Assembly (NCBI RefSeq): GCF_042666235.1
Contig: NZ_JBHTFQ010000003.1
Span: forward strand, 248,001 to 312,000
DNA: 64,000 bases
Source: Halodurantibacterium daqingensis
GTDB lineage: Bacteria; Pseudomonadota; Alphaproteobacteria; Rhodobacterales; Rhodobacteraceae
Direction: 5' to 3'
The position numbers were made by a program, and so were the translations under genes. The notes under the pieces are model-generated. The model saw nothing but the letters and a program-made list of their open reading frames with translations. It had not been told where the DNA came from and searched no databases. Positions 18,173 to 27,115 of this stretch are shown piece after piece. Each line of letters starts with the position of its first letter. The first letter of the stretch is position 1.

Positions 18173-18201
18173 TTGACACCGCTGCAGAAACTGTCGATAG
18201 T
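18173..18201 (+). promoter_or_regulatory. Candidate sigma-70 type promoter for the response regulator operon
   Basis: TTGACA at 18173-18178 and GATAGT at 18196-18201 are separated by exactly 17 bases, 36 bases before the response regulator start. Both hexamers are close to consensus. Confidence 0.5.
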
Positions 18202-18236
18202 TACCAGGGCCGGGAGGAGACGGTCGAAGGGGGAAA

Positions 18237-18611
18237 ATGGACAAGCATGTCCTTCTGATCGAGGATGAGCCGAACATCATCGAGGCGATCCGCTTCATCC
18301 TGTCGCGCGAAGGCTGGCAGGTCAGCAGCCATGCCGACGGCACAACGGCGCTTGCCCGGATCCGCGATGCCGCGCCCGATCTCATCATCCTGGACGTGAT
18401 GCTGCCGGGGCAAAGTGGCTTCGACATCCTGCACGATCTGCGCAGCGATGCGGGGCTCGCGGCGCTGCCCGTGCTGATGCTGACCGCCAAGGGCCAGCCG
18501 CGTGACCGTGATCTGGCCGAGCGCTATGGCGCGAGCCGGTTCATGACCAAGCCTTTCTCGAACGCCGAGATGCTTGAGGCCGTGCGCCAGCTGCTGGGGC
18601 AGGGGGCCTGA
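18237..18611 (+). CDS. Receiver-only response regulator
   Basis: A 124-residue CheY-like protein made only of a receiver domain: acidic pocket VLLIEDEPN, phospho-acceptor Asp53 in IILDVMLPGQSG, Thr in LTAKG and Lys105 in MTKPFS. No output domain follows, so it acts through protein contacts or as a phosphorelay step. It lies two small gaps upstream of the sensor kinase and is the likely partner. Confidence 0.93.
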   Translation: MDKHVLLIEDEPNIIEAIRFILSREGWQVSSHADGTTALARIRDAAPDLIILDVMLPGQSGFDILHDLRSDAGLAALPVLMLTAKGQPRDRDLAERYGASRFMTKPFSNAEMLEAVRQLLGQGA

Positions 18612-18612
18612 G

Positions 18613-18909
18613 ATGGCCGCCGCGCCGAACCCGCGTCGGCCGCTCTATCTTGCCCGGCAAAGCTATCGGCGGCGGCGGATGATGGATGCGGCGCGGCTGC
18701 TGCCGGTGCTGGGCGCGGTGCTGATGCTGATGCCGCTGCTGTGGATGCCGTCGGGCGGCGCTCTGGATACCGCCCGGACCAAGTTTTACCTTTTCGCCTT
18801 ATGGCTGCTGCTGATCATCGTTGCCGCCCTTCTGTCGCACCCCCTGATCCGCAGCGAGGATGACGAACCTGACGCCCGCCCGCCGGGCGACGAGTCCGGT
18901 CCCGGCTGA
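18613..18909 (+). CDS. Small two-helix membrane protein upstream of the transporter-type sensor kinase
   Basis: 98 residues with a basic N-terminus (YLARQSYRRRRMM), two hydrophobic helices (about residues 27-47 and 57-75) and an acidic tail. I do not recognise a named family. Size, topology and position recall the small membrane partners (DUF485/YjcH, DUF4212) that precede sodium:solute symporters, and the next gene carries such a domain. The ATG starts one base after the regulator stop and its stop overlaps the kinase ATG. Confidence 0.75.
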   Translation: MAAAPNPRRPLYLARQSYRRRRMMDAARLLPVLGAVLMLMPLLWMPSGGALDTARTKFYLFALWLLLIIVAALLSHPLIRSEDDEPDARPPGDESGPG

Positions 18910-21593
18910 TGGTTCCCTTCAATATCCTGGTCGTCGTTTGCCTCGCCTATGTGGCGATGCTGTTCCTTGTAGCCTTTCTGGTCGAACGGCGCGCCGCAGG
19001 GGCACGGCTGCGCTGGCTGCGCTCATCAGTCATCTATACACTGTCGTTGTCGATCTACTGCACCGCCTGGACCTTCTATGGCGCCGTGGGCTATGCCGTG
19101 CGGTCCGGGCTTGAATTCGTGACGATCTACCTGGGCCCGACGCTTGTGTTCGTGGGCTGGTGGTGGGTGTTGCGCAAGCTGGTGCGCATCGGCCAGATCC
19201 ACCGCGTCACCTCGGTCGCCGATCTGGTTTCGGCCCGCTATGGCAAATCGAACCTGCTGGGTGTGATCGTGACGGTGCTCGCCGTTGTGGGAATTACCCC
19301 CTATATCGCACTGCAACTGCAGTCGGTGACATTGTCCTTCGCGGTTTTTGCCGCCGACACGCCAGGCTGGGCGCCGGCCGATCTGAACCTGACCGCGATC
19401 TGGGTGGCGGCGGGGCTTGCCCTGTTCACGATCCTCTTTGGCACCCGCAATCTCGACGCCAACGAACAGCATCATGGTGTGGTGATCGCCATCGCGGTCG
19501 AGGCCGTCGTCAAGCTGGTGGCACTGGTGGCGGTCGGCGTCTTTGTTGTCTGGGTAGTGGCGGATGGTCTGGGCGACATGGCACAGCGCATTGCCGCATC
19601 GCCGCTTGCCGAATGGCAGCCGCATCCGGGGCGCTGGGCCGGGCTGATCTTCCTGTCCGCAGCCGCGATCCTGACCCTGCCACGGATGTTTCAGGTGATG
19701 GTGGTCGAGAACTCCGAGGAGCGCCATCTGGCCACGGCAAGCTGGGCCTTTCCGCTTTATCTGTTTCTGATGAGCCTCTTTGTGGTGCCGATCGCGGTGA
19801 TCGGGCTCGAGGTTCTGCCCGCCGATGCCAATCCCGATCTCTTCGTGCTGACATTGCCGCTGGCGCTTGATCGCGGCGGGTTGGCGATGCTCGCCTTCCT
19901 CGGGGGCTTTTCCTCGGCGACCTCGATGGTGATTGTCGCTGCGATTGCGCTTGCGACGATGGTCTCGAACCATGTGGTCATGCCGCTCTGGCTCTCGCTC
20001 GCGGCGCGCGGCGGCAGTGGCCAGGGGGATGTGCGCCGGGTGGTGCTGCGGGCGCGGCGCTTTTCCATCGCCGGTGTGCTGGCCCTGGGCTATGCCTATT
20101 TCCGCATCACCGGCGGGTCCGAGGCGCTGGCCTCGATCGGGCTTATCGCCTTCCTGGGCCTGGCGCAGGTTCTGCCCGCGCTTCTGGGGGGCATCTTCTG
20201 GCGGGGGGCGACGCGGATCGGGGCAGCGGCGGGGCTGCTGGTGGGCTTTGCGATATGGCTTTATACCCTGTTCCTGCCGTCCTTCGGCCCGGATGTGGTC
20301 TTTTCCGCGGCGCTTCTGGCCGAGGGGCCGTGGGGGATCGGCTGGTTGCGGCCTTGGGCGCTCATGGGGCTCAACGGGATGGACCCGCTTCTGCACTCGA
20401 TCGTCTGGAGTCTGCTGCTGAATGTCGTGTCCTTCTTCATCTTTTCGATCGCGACGTTCCCCAGCCCGATCGAACGCGTGCAGGGCGCGCAATTCGTCAA
20501 TGTCTTTGACCTGAACACCGGCACGCGGAGCTGGAGCCAAAGCTCGGCCGAGGCGGAAGACCTGCTGGTCATGGCGCAGCGTATCCTGGGCCCCGACGAG
20601 GCGCAGGCCTTCTTCCAGTCCGAGGCCGAAACACAGGGCAAGGCCGGCTGGCTTCCCGACACCACGCCCGATTTCATCGAAAGACTGGAGCGGCGCCTTG
20701 CCGGCTCGGTCGGTTCGGCCACGGCGCATGCGATGGTCGGCCAGATCGTCGGTGGCGCCTTTGTTTCCGTCGAGGATCTGATGGCCGTCGCGAACGAGCG
20801 GGCCGAGATCATGGAATACTCCAGCCAGCTTGAGGCCAAGTCCGAAGAGCTGTCGCGCACGGCCCGCCAGCTGCGCGAGGTGAACGAAAAGCTGACCGAG
20901 CTGTCCGTTCAGAAGGATGCCTTCCTGTCGCAGATCAGCCATGAGCTGCGCACGCCGATGACCTCGATCCGGGCCTTTTCCGAGATATTGCGCGACGGCG
21001 CGGCGCTGGATGAAGAGGCGCGCGTGCGGTTTTCCGGGATCATCCATGATGAAGCGATCCGGCTGACGCGGCTGCTGGACGACCTTCTGGATCTGAGCGT
21101 TCTTGAACATGGACAAGTCCAGCTTGACCAAGAAACCGCCAGCCTCAAGACATTGATCGACCGGGCGGTGATCGCCTCGGCCTCGATCGCCCCGGAACGC
21201 GAGTTCACCATCGACCGCGACCTGAGTACCGAACAGGTGACGGTCACCACCGATATCGGGCGGCTCACGCAGGTGTTCATCAACATCGTTTCGAATGCGC
21301 GCAAGTATTGCGATGCCGAGGCGCCCCGACTCAGCATCAGGGTGAAGGAGCGGCGCGGCATCGTCCGGGTGGATTTCACCGACAACGGATCCGGCATCCC
21401 GAAGAAAAGCCAAAGCCTGATCTTCGAGAAATTCGCACGGCTCACCGATACGACCAAGGCGGGCGGAGCGGGGCTGGGGCTGGCTATCTGCCGGGAAATC
21501 ATGAAGAAACTTGGCGGAACGATTACCTATATTCCCGGGCAGGGGGGCGCATCCTTCCGGGTCAGTTTCCCGCGGACACCTGCAAAGGGCTGA
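18909..21593 (+). CDS. Sensor histidine kinase with N-terminal sodium:solute symporter domain
   Basis: An 894-residue protein. The first about 520 residues form a multi-helix SSS-type transporter domain (for example SVADLVSARYGKSNLLGVIV, GTRNLDANEQHHGVV), followed by a coiled coil, a HisKA domain with phospho-accepting His678 (FLSQISHELRTPMTSIRAF) and an HATPase domain (NIVSNARKY, DFTDNGSGIPK, GAGLGLAICREIM). CbrA-like kinases share this layout. There is no C-terminal receiver; the receiver-only gene upstream probably serves. The ligand may be transported or only sensed. Confidence 0.92.
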   Translation: MVPFNILVVVCLAYVAMLFLVAFLVERRAAGARLRWLRSSVIYTLSLSIYCTAWTFYGAVGYAVRSGLEFVTIYLGPTLVFVGWWWVLRKLVRIGQIHRVTSVADLVSARYGKSNLLGVIVTVLAVVGITPYIALQLQSVTLSFAVFAADTPGWAPADLNLTAIWVAAGLALFTILFGTRNLDANEQHHGVVIAIAVEAVVKLVALVAVGVFVVWVVADGLGDMAQRIAASPLAEWQPHPGRWAGLIFLSAAAILTLPRMFQVMVVENSEERHLATASWAFPLYLFLMSLFVVPIAVIGLEVLPADANPDLFVLTLPLALDRGGLAMLAFLGGFSSATSMVIVAAIALATMVSNHVVMPLWLSLAARGGSGQGDVRRVVLRARRFSIAGVLALGYAYFRITGGSEALASIGLIAFLGLAQVLPALLGGIFWRGATRIGAAAGLLVGFAIWLYTLFLPSFGPDVVFSAALLAEGPWGIGWLRPWALMGLNGMDPLLHSIVWSLLLNVVSFFIFSIATFPSPIERVQGAQFVNVFDLNTGTRSWSQSSAEAEDLLVMAQRILGPDEAQAFFQSEAETQGKAGWLPDTTPDFIERLERRLAGSVGSATAHAMVGQIVGGAFVSVEDLMAVANERAEIMEYSSQLEAKSEELSRTARQLREVNEKLTELSVQKDAFLSQISHELRTPMTSIRAFSEILRDGAALDEEARVRFSGIIHDEAIRLTRLLDDLLDLSVLEHGQVQLDQETASLKTLIDRAVIASASIAPEREFTIDRDLSTEQVTVTTDIGRLTQVFINIVSNARKYCDAEAPRLSIRVKERRGIVRVDFTDNGSGIPKKSQSLIFEKFARLTDTTKAGGAGLGLAICREIMKKLGGTITYIPGQGGASFRVSFPRTPAKG

Positions 21594-21684
21594 GCGGGCA
21601 GCAAGGTCAACGAATTGGTAACTCTGTCGCGCCATGCTGGGGGCAGACGGGATCTTGCCGTCGGTTCTGCAAGGCGGATGGGAC

Positions 21685-22767
21685 ATGCTTGATCATGGTG
21701 TGCAGTCAATTCTCCGGCGCAAGACAGCGGGCATGCGCCAGCGGCCCGAACCTGCGCCTGTAACGCCGGAACGGGCGCTGACGCTGGCGCTGGGCAAGGC
21801 ATCGCGTCAGGTTCTGCAACTCGACACGCTGGCAACTGTGGTGCTGGATGAGATCCTGTCCCTTGCCGAGCTTCTTGAGCTGACCGAGGATCTGTCCCTT
21901 TTCGCGGTTCTTGAAGGGCCGCGCGATGCCCTTGGGCTTCTTGCGATTTCTCCCGGCGTGCTGGCCGGGCTGATCGAGATGCAGACGACAGGCCGTGTCA
22001 CGGCCTCCGAGGCGCCTGCGCGCCGCCCGACGCGGACCGACGCGGTCATGACGGCCACGTTCATCGATTGCCTGATGCAGGGCTTCGAAGAGGGGCTTTC
22101 GGGCACTCCGGACGAGATCTGGGCGGGTGGTTTTCGCTATGCCTCGTTCCTGCCCGAGGCGCGGCCCCTTGCGCTGATCCTCGACGACGCGCCGCTGCGG
22201 GTGTTCCGGATCGACGTCAGGCTGGCGGCCGGCCTGCGTCGCGGAGAGGTGCTTCTTGCGGTGCCCGCGCGGGGACGCGGAGTCTTGCGCAGGCCGCTGC
22301 GGGACAGGGCCTCGGCGGCGGCGCTCACGCAGCAGGATGGCCGTGCCTGGAGCGAAGCGCTGAGCAAGGCTGTTCTGGCGGCGCCCGCCGAGGTCGAGGC
22401 CGTGCTGCACCGCATGACCCTGCCGCTTTCGGCGGTGGCCGGTTTCGCCCCCGGAACGCTGGTGCCACTGCCTGCCGCAGCACTGGATCATGTGATCCTG
22501 CAGGGCAAGGGCGGGCGCCCCCTGATCGAGGGGCAGCTCGGCGCCCTGAAGGGACTGCGCGCCCTGCGCCTGTGCGAAGCCGATTCCGGTGCGGACGGGG
22601 ATGACTCGCTTGAAGCCCTTGCGCCGGCGCCGTCCAGCATGCCGGATCTCCCGAGCGCTCCGCCGCTGGCCTTTGACCTTGATGTGCCCTCGGACGAAGA
22701 TGCCGATCAGGATCCGAGCTTTCCGATGGTGGCGCCGATCGTGGGCGATTTCCTGAACTCCGACTGA
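21685..22767 (+). CDS. FliM/FliN-like (SpoA domain) protein, orphan
   Basis: A 360-residue protein whose middle part resembles the FliM body and whose C-terminal part (about residues 225-300) resembles the SpoA/FliN fold (LPLSAVAGFAPGTLVPLP, ILQGKGGRPLIEGQLGALKG). FliM and FliN form the flagellar motor switch and the C-ring, but no other flagellar gene lies in this window. An acidic tail follows. I chose the ATG at 21685, which gives a natural N-terminus; 21634 is an in-frame alternative. Confidence 0.72.
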   Translation: MLDHGVQSILRRKTAGMRQRPEPAPVTPERALTLALGKASRQVLQLDTLATVVLDEILSLAELLELTEDLSLFAVLEGPRDALGLLAISPGVLAGLIEMQTTGRVTASEAPARRPTRTDAVMTATFIDCLMQGFEEGLSGTPDEIWAGGFRYASFLPEARPLALILDDAPLRVFRIDVRLAAGLRRGEVLLAVPARGRGVLRRPLRDRASAAALTQQDGRAWSEALSKAVLAAPAEVEAVLHRMTLPLSAVAGFAPGTLVPLPAAALDHVILQGKGGRPLIEGQLGALKGLRALRLCEADSGADGDDSLEALAPAPSSMPDLPSAPPLAFDLDVPSDEDADQDPSFPMVAPIVGDFLNSD

Positions 22768-23185
22768 AGGGATCTTTCGACGATCTGCTTCGGGCTGCGG
22801 GCGAACCGTTCTTGTCAGGCCGCTTTCGTGGCGTCCGTCTGCCGCACCAACTGCTGGATCAGCACTTTGAGCGTCACGCCGAGCTTGGCACGGCCCGCTT
22901 CTGGCTTCTGCCGCGGCACCTGCACCACAGCTCCTCGCTCGGCGCGCGCCTGTCCCGAGCTCCGTGCCGGCGCTTGACCGGAGGGCCTTCAGCTCTGTCC
23001 CGTAGTGCCCCCCGCGTCGAGTGAAAGAGACGTGAGCGTCCATCGCGGCGGCAGGCCCGCCCGTGCCGGATCCTTGCCGATCGGCGCCGGGGCGCGATTG
23101 CTCTCTGGCGTCGCGCGGCTTTTCTGGCTAGACTCTGCGTCAGACCCGGCAAACGGGCGAACCAGAGGGCAGAAAAGGCAGAACC
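22768..23185. other. 418-bp gap between the FliM-like gene and ftsW, with coding-like remnant
   Basis: No intact gene. The minus strand between 22815 and 22988 has a 57-codon open frame with good codon bias, described separately. The rest up to 23185 holds the likely ftsW promoter region; no clear -35/-10 pair could be fixed. Confidence 0.5.
22815..23043 (-). pseudogene. Possible eroded small gene (unrecognised)
   Basis: Reading the minus strand, 22988 to 22815 encodes a 57-codon open segment ending ...GRAKLGVTLKVLIQQLV... and a TGA, with strongly GC-biased third codon positions. No ATG start is in frame; a stop at 22989-22991 closes it upstream. In another frame an ATG at 23043 opens a short coding-like stretch (MDAHVSFTRRGGHYG), so a frameshift could join the two. 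I do not recognise the protein. Confidence 0.3.
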
Positions 23186-24352
23186 ATGACGGAAATGGTC
23201 TATGGCGCCATGCCGGTACGGGCAGGCGAACCGGTCATACCGCGCTGGTGGCGCACGGTGGACAAGTGGACGATGGGATGCATACTGCTTCTCTTCGGAA
23301 CCGGGCTGTTGCTGGGGCTCGCGGCCTCGCCGCCATTGGCGACCCGTAACGGGCTTCCACCGTTCTATTACGTTCAGCGGCAGGCGTTCTTCGGCGGGAT
23401 GGCCCTTCTTGCCATGCTGTTCACATCGATGATGTCGCCGGCCCAGTTGCGCCGGATCGGGGTGATGGGGTTCTTCGTGGCCTTCGGGGCGCTCGCGCTT
23501 CTGCCGGTGCTTGGCACCGACTTCGGCAAGGGCGCGGTCCGGTGGTATTCGCTTGGCTTCGCCTCGTTCCAGCCCTCGGAGTTCCTCAAGCCGTTCTTCG
23601 TGGTTCTGGTGGCCTGGCTCATGGCAGCGAGCTTTGACATCAACGGCCCGCCCGGCAAGCTGCTGTCATTCTGCGTCACGATGATCATCGTGGCGTTTCT
23701 GGCGTTGCAGCCCGATTTCGGGCAGGCGGCGCTGGTGCTGTTCGGTTGGGGCGTGATGTATTTCGTGGCCGGCGCGCCAATGCTTCTCTTGACCGGGGTC
23801 GGCGGGATCGTGGCATTGATCGGCCTTTTCGCCTACAACAATTCGGAGCACTTTGCCCGCCGCATCGATGGGTTCCTCTCGCCCGAGGTCGATCCGCGCA
23901 CGCAGCTCGGTTATGCGACCAATGCGATCCAGGAAGGCGGTTTCTTTGGCGTGGGCGTGGGCGAGGGGCAGGTGAAATGGTCTCTGCCCGACGCGCATAC
24001 CGACTTCATCATCGCGGTCGCTGCCGAGGAATACGGGCTAGTCCTGGTCCTTGCGATCATCCTGCTTTACGCCACCATGACCGTCCGGTCGCTGTTCCGG
24101 CTGATGCGGGAACGCGACCCGTTCATTCGCCTTGCCGGAACCGGCCTGGCCTGCATGTTCGCCGTGCAGGCGATGATCAACATGGGCGTGGCCGTCCGGT
24201 TGCTGCCGGCGAAGGGTATGACCTTGCCCTTCGTGTCCTATGGCGGGTCGTCGCTGATCGCGGCGGGCATCGCGGTGGGCATGCTCCTCGCCTTCACGCG
24301 CACCCGTCCGCAGGGCGAAATCGGTGACATCCTGATCCGCCGGGGGCGCTGA
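23186..24352 (+). CDS. ftsW: Septal peptidoglycan polymerase FtsW
   Basis: SEDS-family membrane glycosyltransferase of 388 residues and about ten helices. Recognisable motifs are KGAVRWYSLGFASFQPSEF, LQPDFGQAA, DAHTDFIIAVAAEE and LPFVSYGGSS. It polymerises lipid II at the septum with a partner PBP (FtsI, not in this window). First gene of the division cluster here; its stop overlaps the murG start. Confidence 0.96.
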   Translation: MTEMVYGAMPVRAGEPVIPRWWRTVDKWTMGCILLLFGTGLLLGLAASPPLATRNGLPPFYYVQRQAFFGGMALLAMLFTSMMSPAQLRRIGVMGFFVAFGALALLPVLGTDFGKGAVRWYSLGFASFQPSEFLKPFFVVLVAWLMAASFDINGPPGKLLSFCVTMIIVAFLALQPDFGQAALVLFGWGVMYFVAGAPMLLLTGVGGIVALIGLFAYNNSEHFARRIDGFLSPEVDPRTQLGYATNAIQEGGFFGVGVGEGQVKWSLPDAHTDFIIAVAAEEYGLVLVLAIILLYATMTVRSLFRLMRERDPFIRLAGTGLACMFAVQAMINMGVAVRLLPAKGMTLPFVSYGGSSLIAAGIAVGMLLAFTRTRPQGEIGDILIRRGR

Positions 24353-25458
24353 TGGCCCGGCAACCGTTTCTTCTGATCGCTGCGGGGGGAACCGGCGGCC
24401 ACATGTTTCCTGCCCAGGCCCTGGCCGAGGCAATGGTGCGGCGTGGCTGGCGGGTGAAGCTTTCGACCGACGCGCGGGGTGCGCGCTATGCCGGTGGGTT
24501 TCCCCATGTCGTCGGTGTCGAACAGGTGGCAAGTGCAACCTTTGCGCGGGGCGGCGTTCTGGCCAGGGCTGTGGTGCCGCTGCGCATCCTGGGTGGAGTG
24601 GCGCGGGCCATTGCCTCGCTCTCGCGCGACCGGCCGGATGTCGTGGTAGGCTTTGGGGGCTATCCGACGATTCCGGCACTGGCCGCCGCAGGGGTCTTGC
24701 GAATTCCGCGCATGATCCATGAACAGAACGGCATCCTGGGGCAGGTGAACCGGCGTTTCGCGCCGCGGGTCGATGCCGTGGCCTGTGGCACCTGGCCCAC
24801 CGACCTGCCGCAAGGCGTTGACGGAGTGCATACGGGCAATCCGGTGCGTGCGGCGGTGCTGGAACGCGCCGGTGCACCCTATATTCCGCCGGGCGCCTAT
24901 CCCATGAGCCTTCTGGTCATCGGCGGCAGCCAGGCCGCGCGGGTCTTGTCGGATATCGTGCCCGAGGCCGTGGCGCGCCTGCCCGAGGAGCTGCGCAGCC
25001 GCCTTCGGCTGGCCCATCAGGCACGTCCCGAGGATCTGGATCGGGTGCGGTCCGCCTATCGCGAGGCCGGCGTCGATGCCGAAGTCGAAACCTTCTTCAA
25101 CGACATTCCCCGCCGGCTGTCCGAGGCGCAGCTGGTGATCTCGCGTTCGGGGGCATCCTCGATCGCCGACATTTCCATAATTGGCCGCCCGGCGATTCTG
25201 GTCCCGTTTGCCGCAGCGGCGGGCGATCATCAGACGGTGAACGCCCGGGCGCTGGTTGACGCGGGCGCCGCGATCCTGATACCCGAGGCCGCTCTGGACC
25301 CCGACAGCCTGGCCGAGCATGTGGCGGCGGTGCTGAATGATCCCGACGGGGCGCTGCAGATGTCGCGCAACGCCCTGAATTGCGGCCGTCCCGATGCGAC
25401 CGAACGCCTTGTCCAGATGGTCGAGGCGCTTGCAAGGAAAGAAAGAACAACAGAATGA
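24352..25458 (+). CDS. murG: UDP-N-acetylglucosamine--undecaprenyl-PP-MurNAc-pentapeptide transferase
   Basis: Makes lipid II from lipid I at the inner membrane. The 368-residue GT28 protein has the glycine loop AAGGTGGHMFPAQALAE, GFGGYPTIPA and HEQNGILG in the acceptor domain, and GGSQAARVLS plus ISRSGASSIAD in the donor domain. Start and stop overlap ftsW and murC (TGATG and ATGA), indicating translational coupling. Confidence 0.96.
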   Translation: MARQPFLLIAAGGTGGHMFPAQALAEAMVRRGWRVKLSTDARGARYAGGFPHVVGVEQVASATFARGGVLARAVVPLRILGGVARAIASLSRDRPDVVVGFGGYPTIPALAAAGVLRIPRMIHEQNGILGQVNRRFAPRVDAVACGTWPTDLPQGVDGVHTGNPVRAAVLERAGAPYIPPGAYPMSLLVIGGSQAARVLSDIVPEAVARLPEELRSRLRLAHQARPEDLDRVRSAYREAGVDAEVETFFNDIPRRLSEAQLVISRSGASSIADISIIGRPAILVPFAAAAGDHQTVNARALVDAGAAILIPEAALDPDSLAEHVAAVLNDPDGALQMSRNALNCGRPDATERLVQMVEALARKERTTE

Positions 25459-26867
25459 ATGCCGCAACCAAACTTCCCGGCGAACTTGGCGCCATCCATT
25501 TCGTGGGTATTGGCGGCATCGGCATGTCGGGCATTGCCGAGGTGCTGATGACCCTTGGCTACCGCGTCCAGGGGTCGGATCTCAAGGCGACGCCGATTAC
25601 GCGCCGCCTGGAGGAGCTGGGGGCGACGGTGTTCATCGGCCAGAGGGCCGAGAATGTGGCCGAGGCCGAGGTCGTGGTCATTTCCTCCGCGATCAAACCG
25701 GGCAACCCGGAGCTTGAGGAGGCGCGCCGCCGCGGGCTTCCGGTGGTGCGACGCGCCGAGATGCTGGCTGAGCTGATGCGGCTGCGGTCGAACATCGCGG
25801 TGGCAGGCACGCATGGCAAAACCACCACCACCACCATGGTGGCGACGCTGCTCGACAAGGGCGGCTTCGATCCCACCGTCATCAATGGGGGCATCATCCA
25901 TGCCTATGGCTCCAACGCGCGGGCGGGGGCAGGTGAGTGGATGGTGGTGGAAGCAGACGAGAGCGATGGCAGCTTCAACCGTTTGCCGGCGACAATCGCT
26001 ATCGTCACCAATATCGACCCGGAACACATGGAGCATTGGGGAAGCTTCGACGCGCTGCGGAAGGGATTTCTTGATTTCGTCTCGAATATTCCCTTCTATG
26101 GCGTTGCGGTCTGCTGCACCGACCACCCCGAAGTGCAGGCGCTGGTGGGCCGCGTGACGGATCGTCGCGTCATCACCTTCGGCTTCAACGCCCAGGCGGA
26201 TGTGCGCGCGATCAATCTGCGCTATGAAAATGGCGGCGCATGCTTTGACGTGGCGTTGCAGCAGGAGGATCAGGTGATCGAAGGGTGCAGCTTGCCGATG
26301 CCCGGGGATCATAACGTATCGAACGCGCTTTCGGCCATTGCCGTCGCGCGGCACCTGGGAATGAAGAAGGACGAGATTCGCGCAGCGCTCGCCGCTTTCG
26401 GTGGGGTCAACCGGCGTTTCACCAAGGTTGGTGAGGTAAACGGCGTGACCATCATCGACGATTACGGCCATCATCCCGTCGAGATTGCGGCGGTGCTGCG
26501 TGCGGCACGGCAGGCTACGAAGGGGCGGATCATAGCCGTTCATCAGCCACACCGCTTTTCCCGGCTTTCAAGCCTGTTCGAAGATTTCTGCACCTGCTTC
26601 AACGAGGCGGATGTGGTCGCCATCGCCGAGGTCTATGCCGCTGGCGAGGATCCTATCCCCGGCGCAAGCCGGGATGACCTTGTTTCGGGGCTGATCCGCC
26701 ACGGGCATCGCCATGCCCGTGCCATCGTGTCCGAGGATGATCTGGAGCGCCTGGTGCGAGAACAGGCCCGTCCCGGTGATATGGTTGTCTGCCTGGGGGC
26801 GGGGACGATCTCGGCATGGGCCAACGGGCTTCCGGCACGTCTGGGGGCGGCGGAGGCAGTGGCGTGA
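25455..26867 (+). CDS. murC: UDP-N-acetylmuramate--L-alanine ligase
   Basis: Adds L-Ala to UDP-MurNAc. The 470-residue Mur ligase has the N-terminal nucleotide fold (HFVGIGGIGMSGIAEV), the ATP loop AGTHGKTTTTTMVA, VEADESDGSF and the hinge DDYGHHPVEI. The ATG at 25455 overlaps the murG stop; the frame upstream of it lies inside murG. It ends overlapping the GTG of the DUF2484 gene. Confidence 0.96.
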   Translation: MNAATKLPGELGAIHFVGIGGIGMSGIAEVLMTLGYRVQGSDLKATPITRRLEELGATVFIGQRAENVAEAEVVVISSAIKPGNPELEEARRRGLPVVRRAEMLAELMRLRSNIAVAGTHGKTTTTTMVATLLDKGGFDPTVINGGIIHAYGSNARAGAGEWMVVEADESDGSFNRLPATIAIVTNIDPEHMEHWGSFDALRKGFLDFVSNIPFYGVAVCCTDHPEVQALVGRVTDRRVITFGFNAQADVRAINLRYENGGACFDVALQQEDQVIEGCSLPMPGDHNVSNALSAIAVARHLGMKKDEIRAALAAFGGVNRRFTKVGEVNGVTIIDDYGHHPVEIAAVLRAARQATKGRIIAVHQPHRFSRLSSLFEDFCTCFNEADVVAIAEVYAAGEDPIPGASRDDLVSGLIRHGHRHARAIVSEDDLERLVREQARPGDMVVCLGAGTISAWANGLPARLGAAEAVA

Positions 26868-27115
26868 GCGTTGCGATAACGCTGGTTCTGATCTGGTTTC
26901 TCGGCGCGGGCGCGCTGGCGCTTTCCTCGCTGCGTGGTCTGTCGGGCGTGGTCTGGTTGCTGGTGGTGATCGGCATCCCGATCCTCGGCCTGGTTACCTG
27001 GGAACACGGGCCGCTCAGCGGCAGCCTGCTGCTGGTTGCAGGTGCGCTCTTGCTGTGCTGGCCGCATCTGCCGCTTGCTCGGCGCGTGCAGCGCTGGCTT
27101 TCCGGGCCGCAATGA
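26864..27115 (+). CDS. DUF2484-family small membrane protein
   Basis: 83 residues, almost all in three hydrophobic segments, starting at a GTG that overlaps the murC stop (GTGA) and ending in a 4-base overlap with murB (ATGA). A small membrane protein of the DUF2484 type is characteristic between murC and murB in Rhodobacterales. Function unknown; its strict coupling suggests a role in the wall pathway. An ATG at 26816 inside murC is an unlikely start. Confidence 0.72.
   Translation: MSVAITLVLIWFLGAGALALSSLRGLSGVVWLLVVIGIPILGLVTWEHGPLSGSLLLVAGALLLCWPHLPLARRVQRWLSGPQ

Noticed and set aside
19026..21686. An 886-residue minus-strand frame opposite the sensor kinase
   Set aside because: It is a shadow of the kinase gene; composition is Arg/His/Gln-rich and no domain is recognisable.
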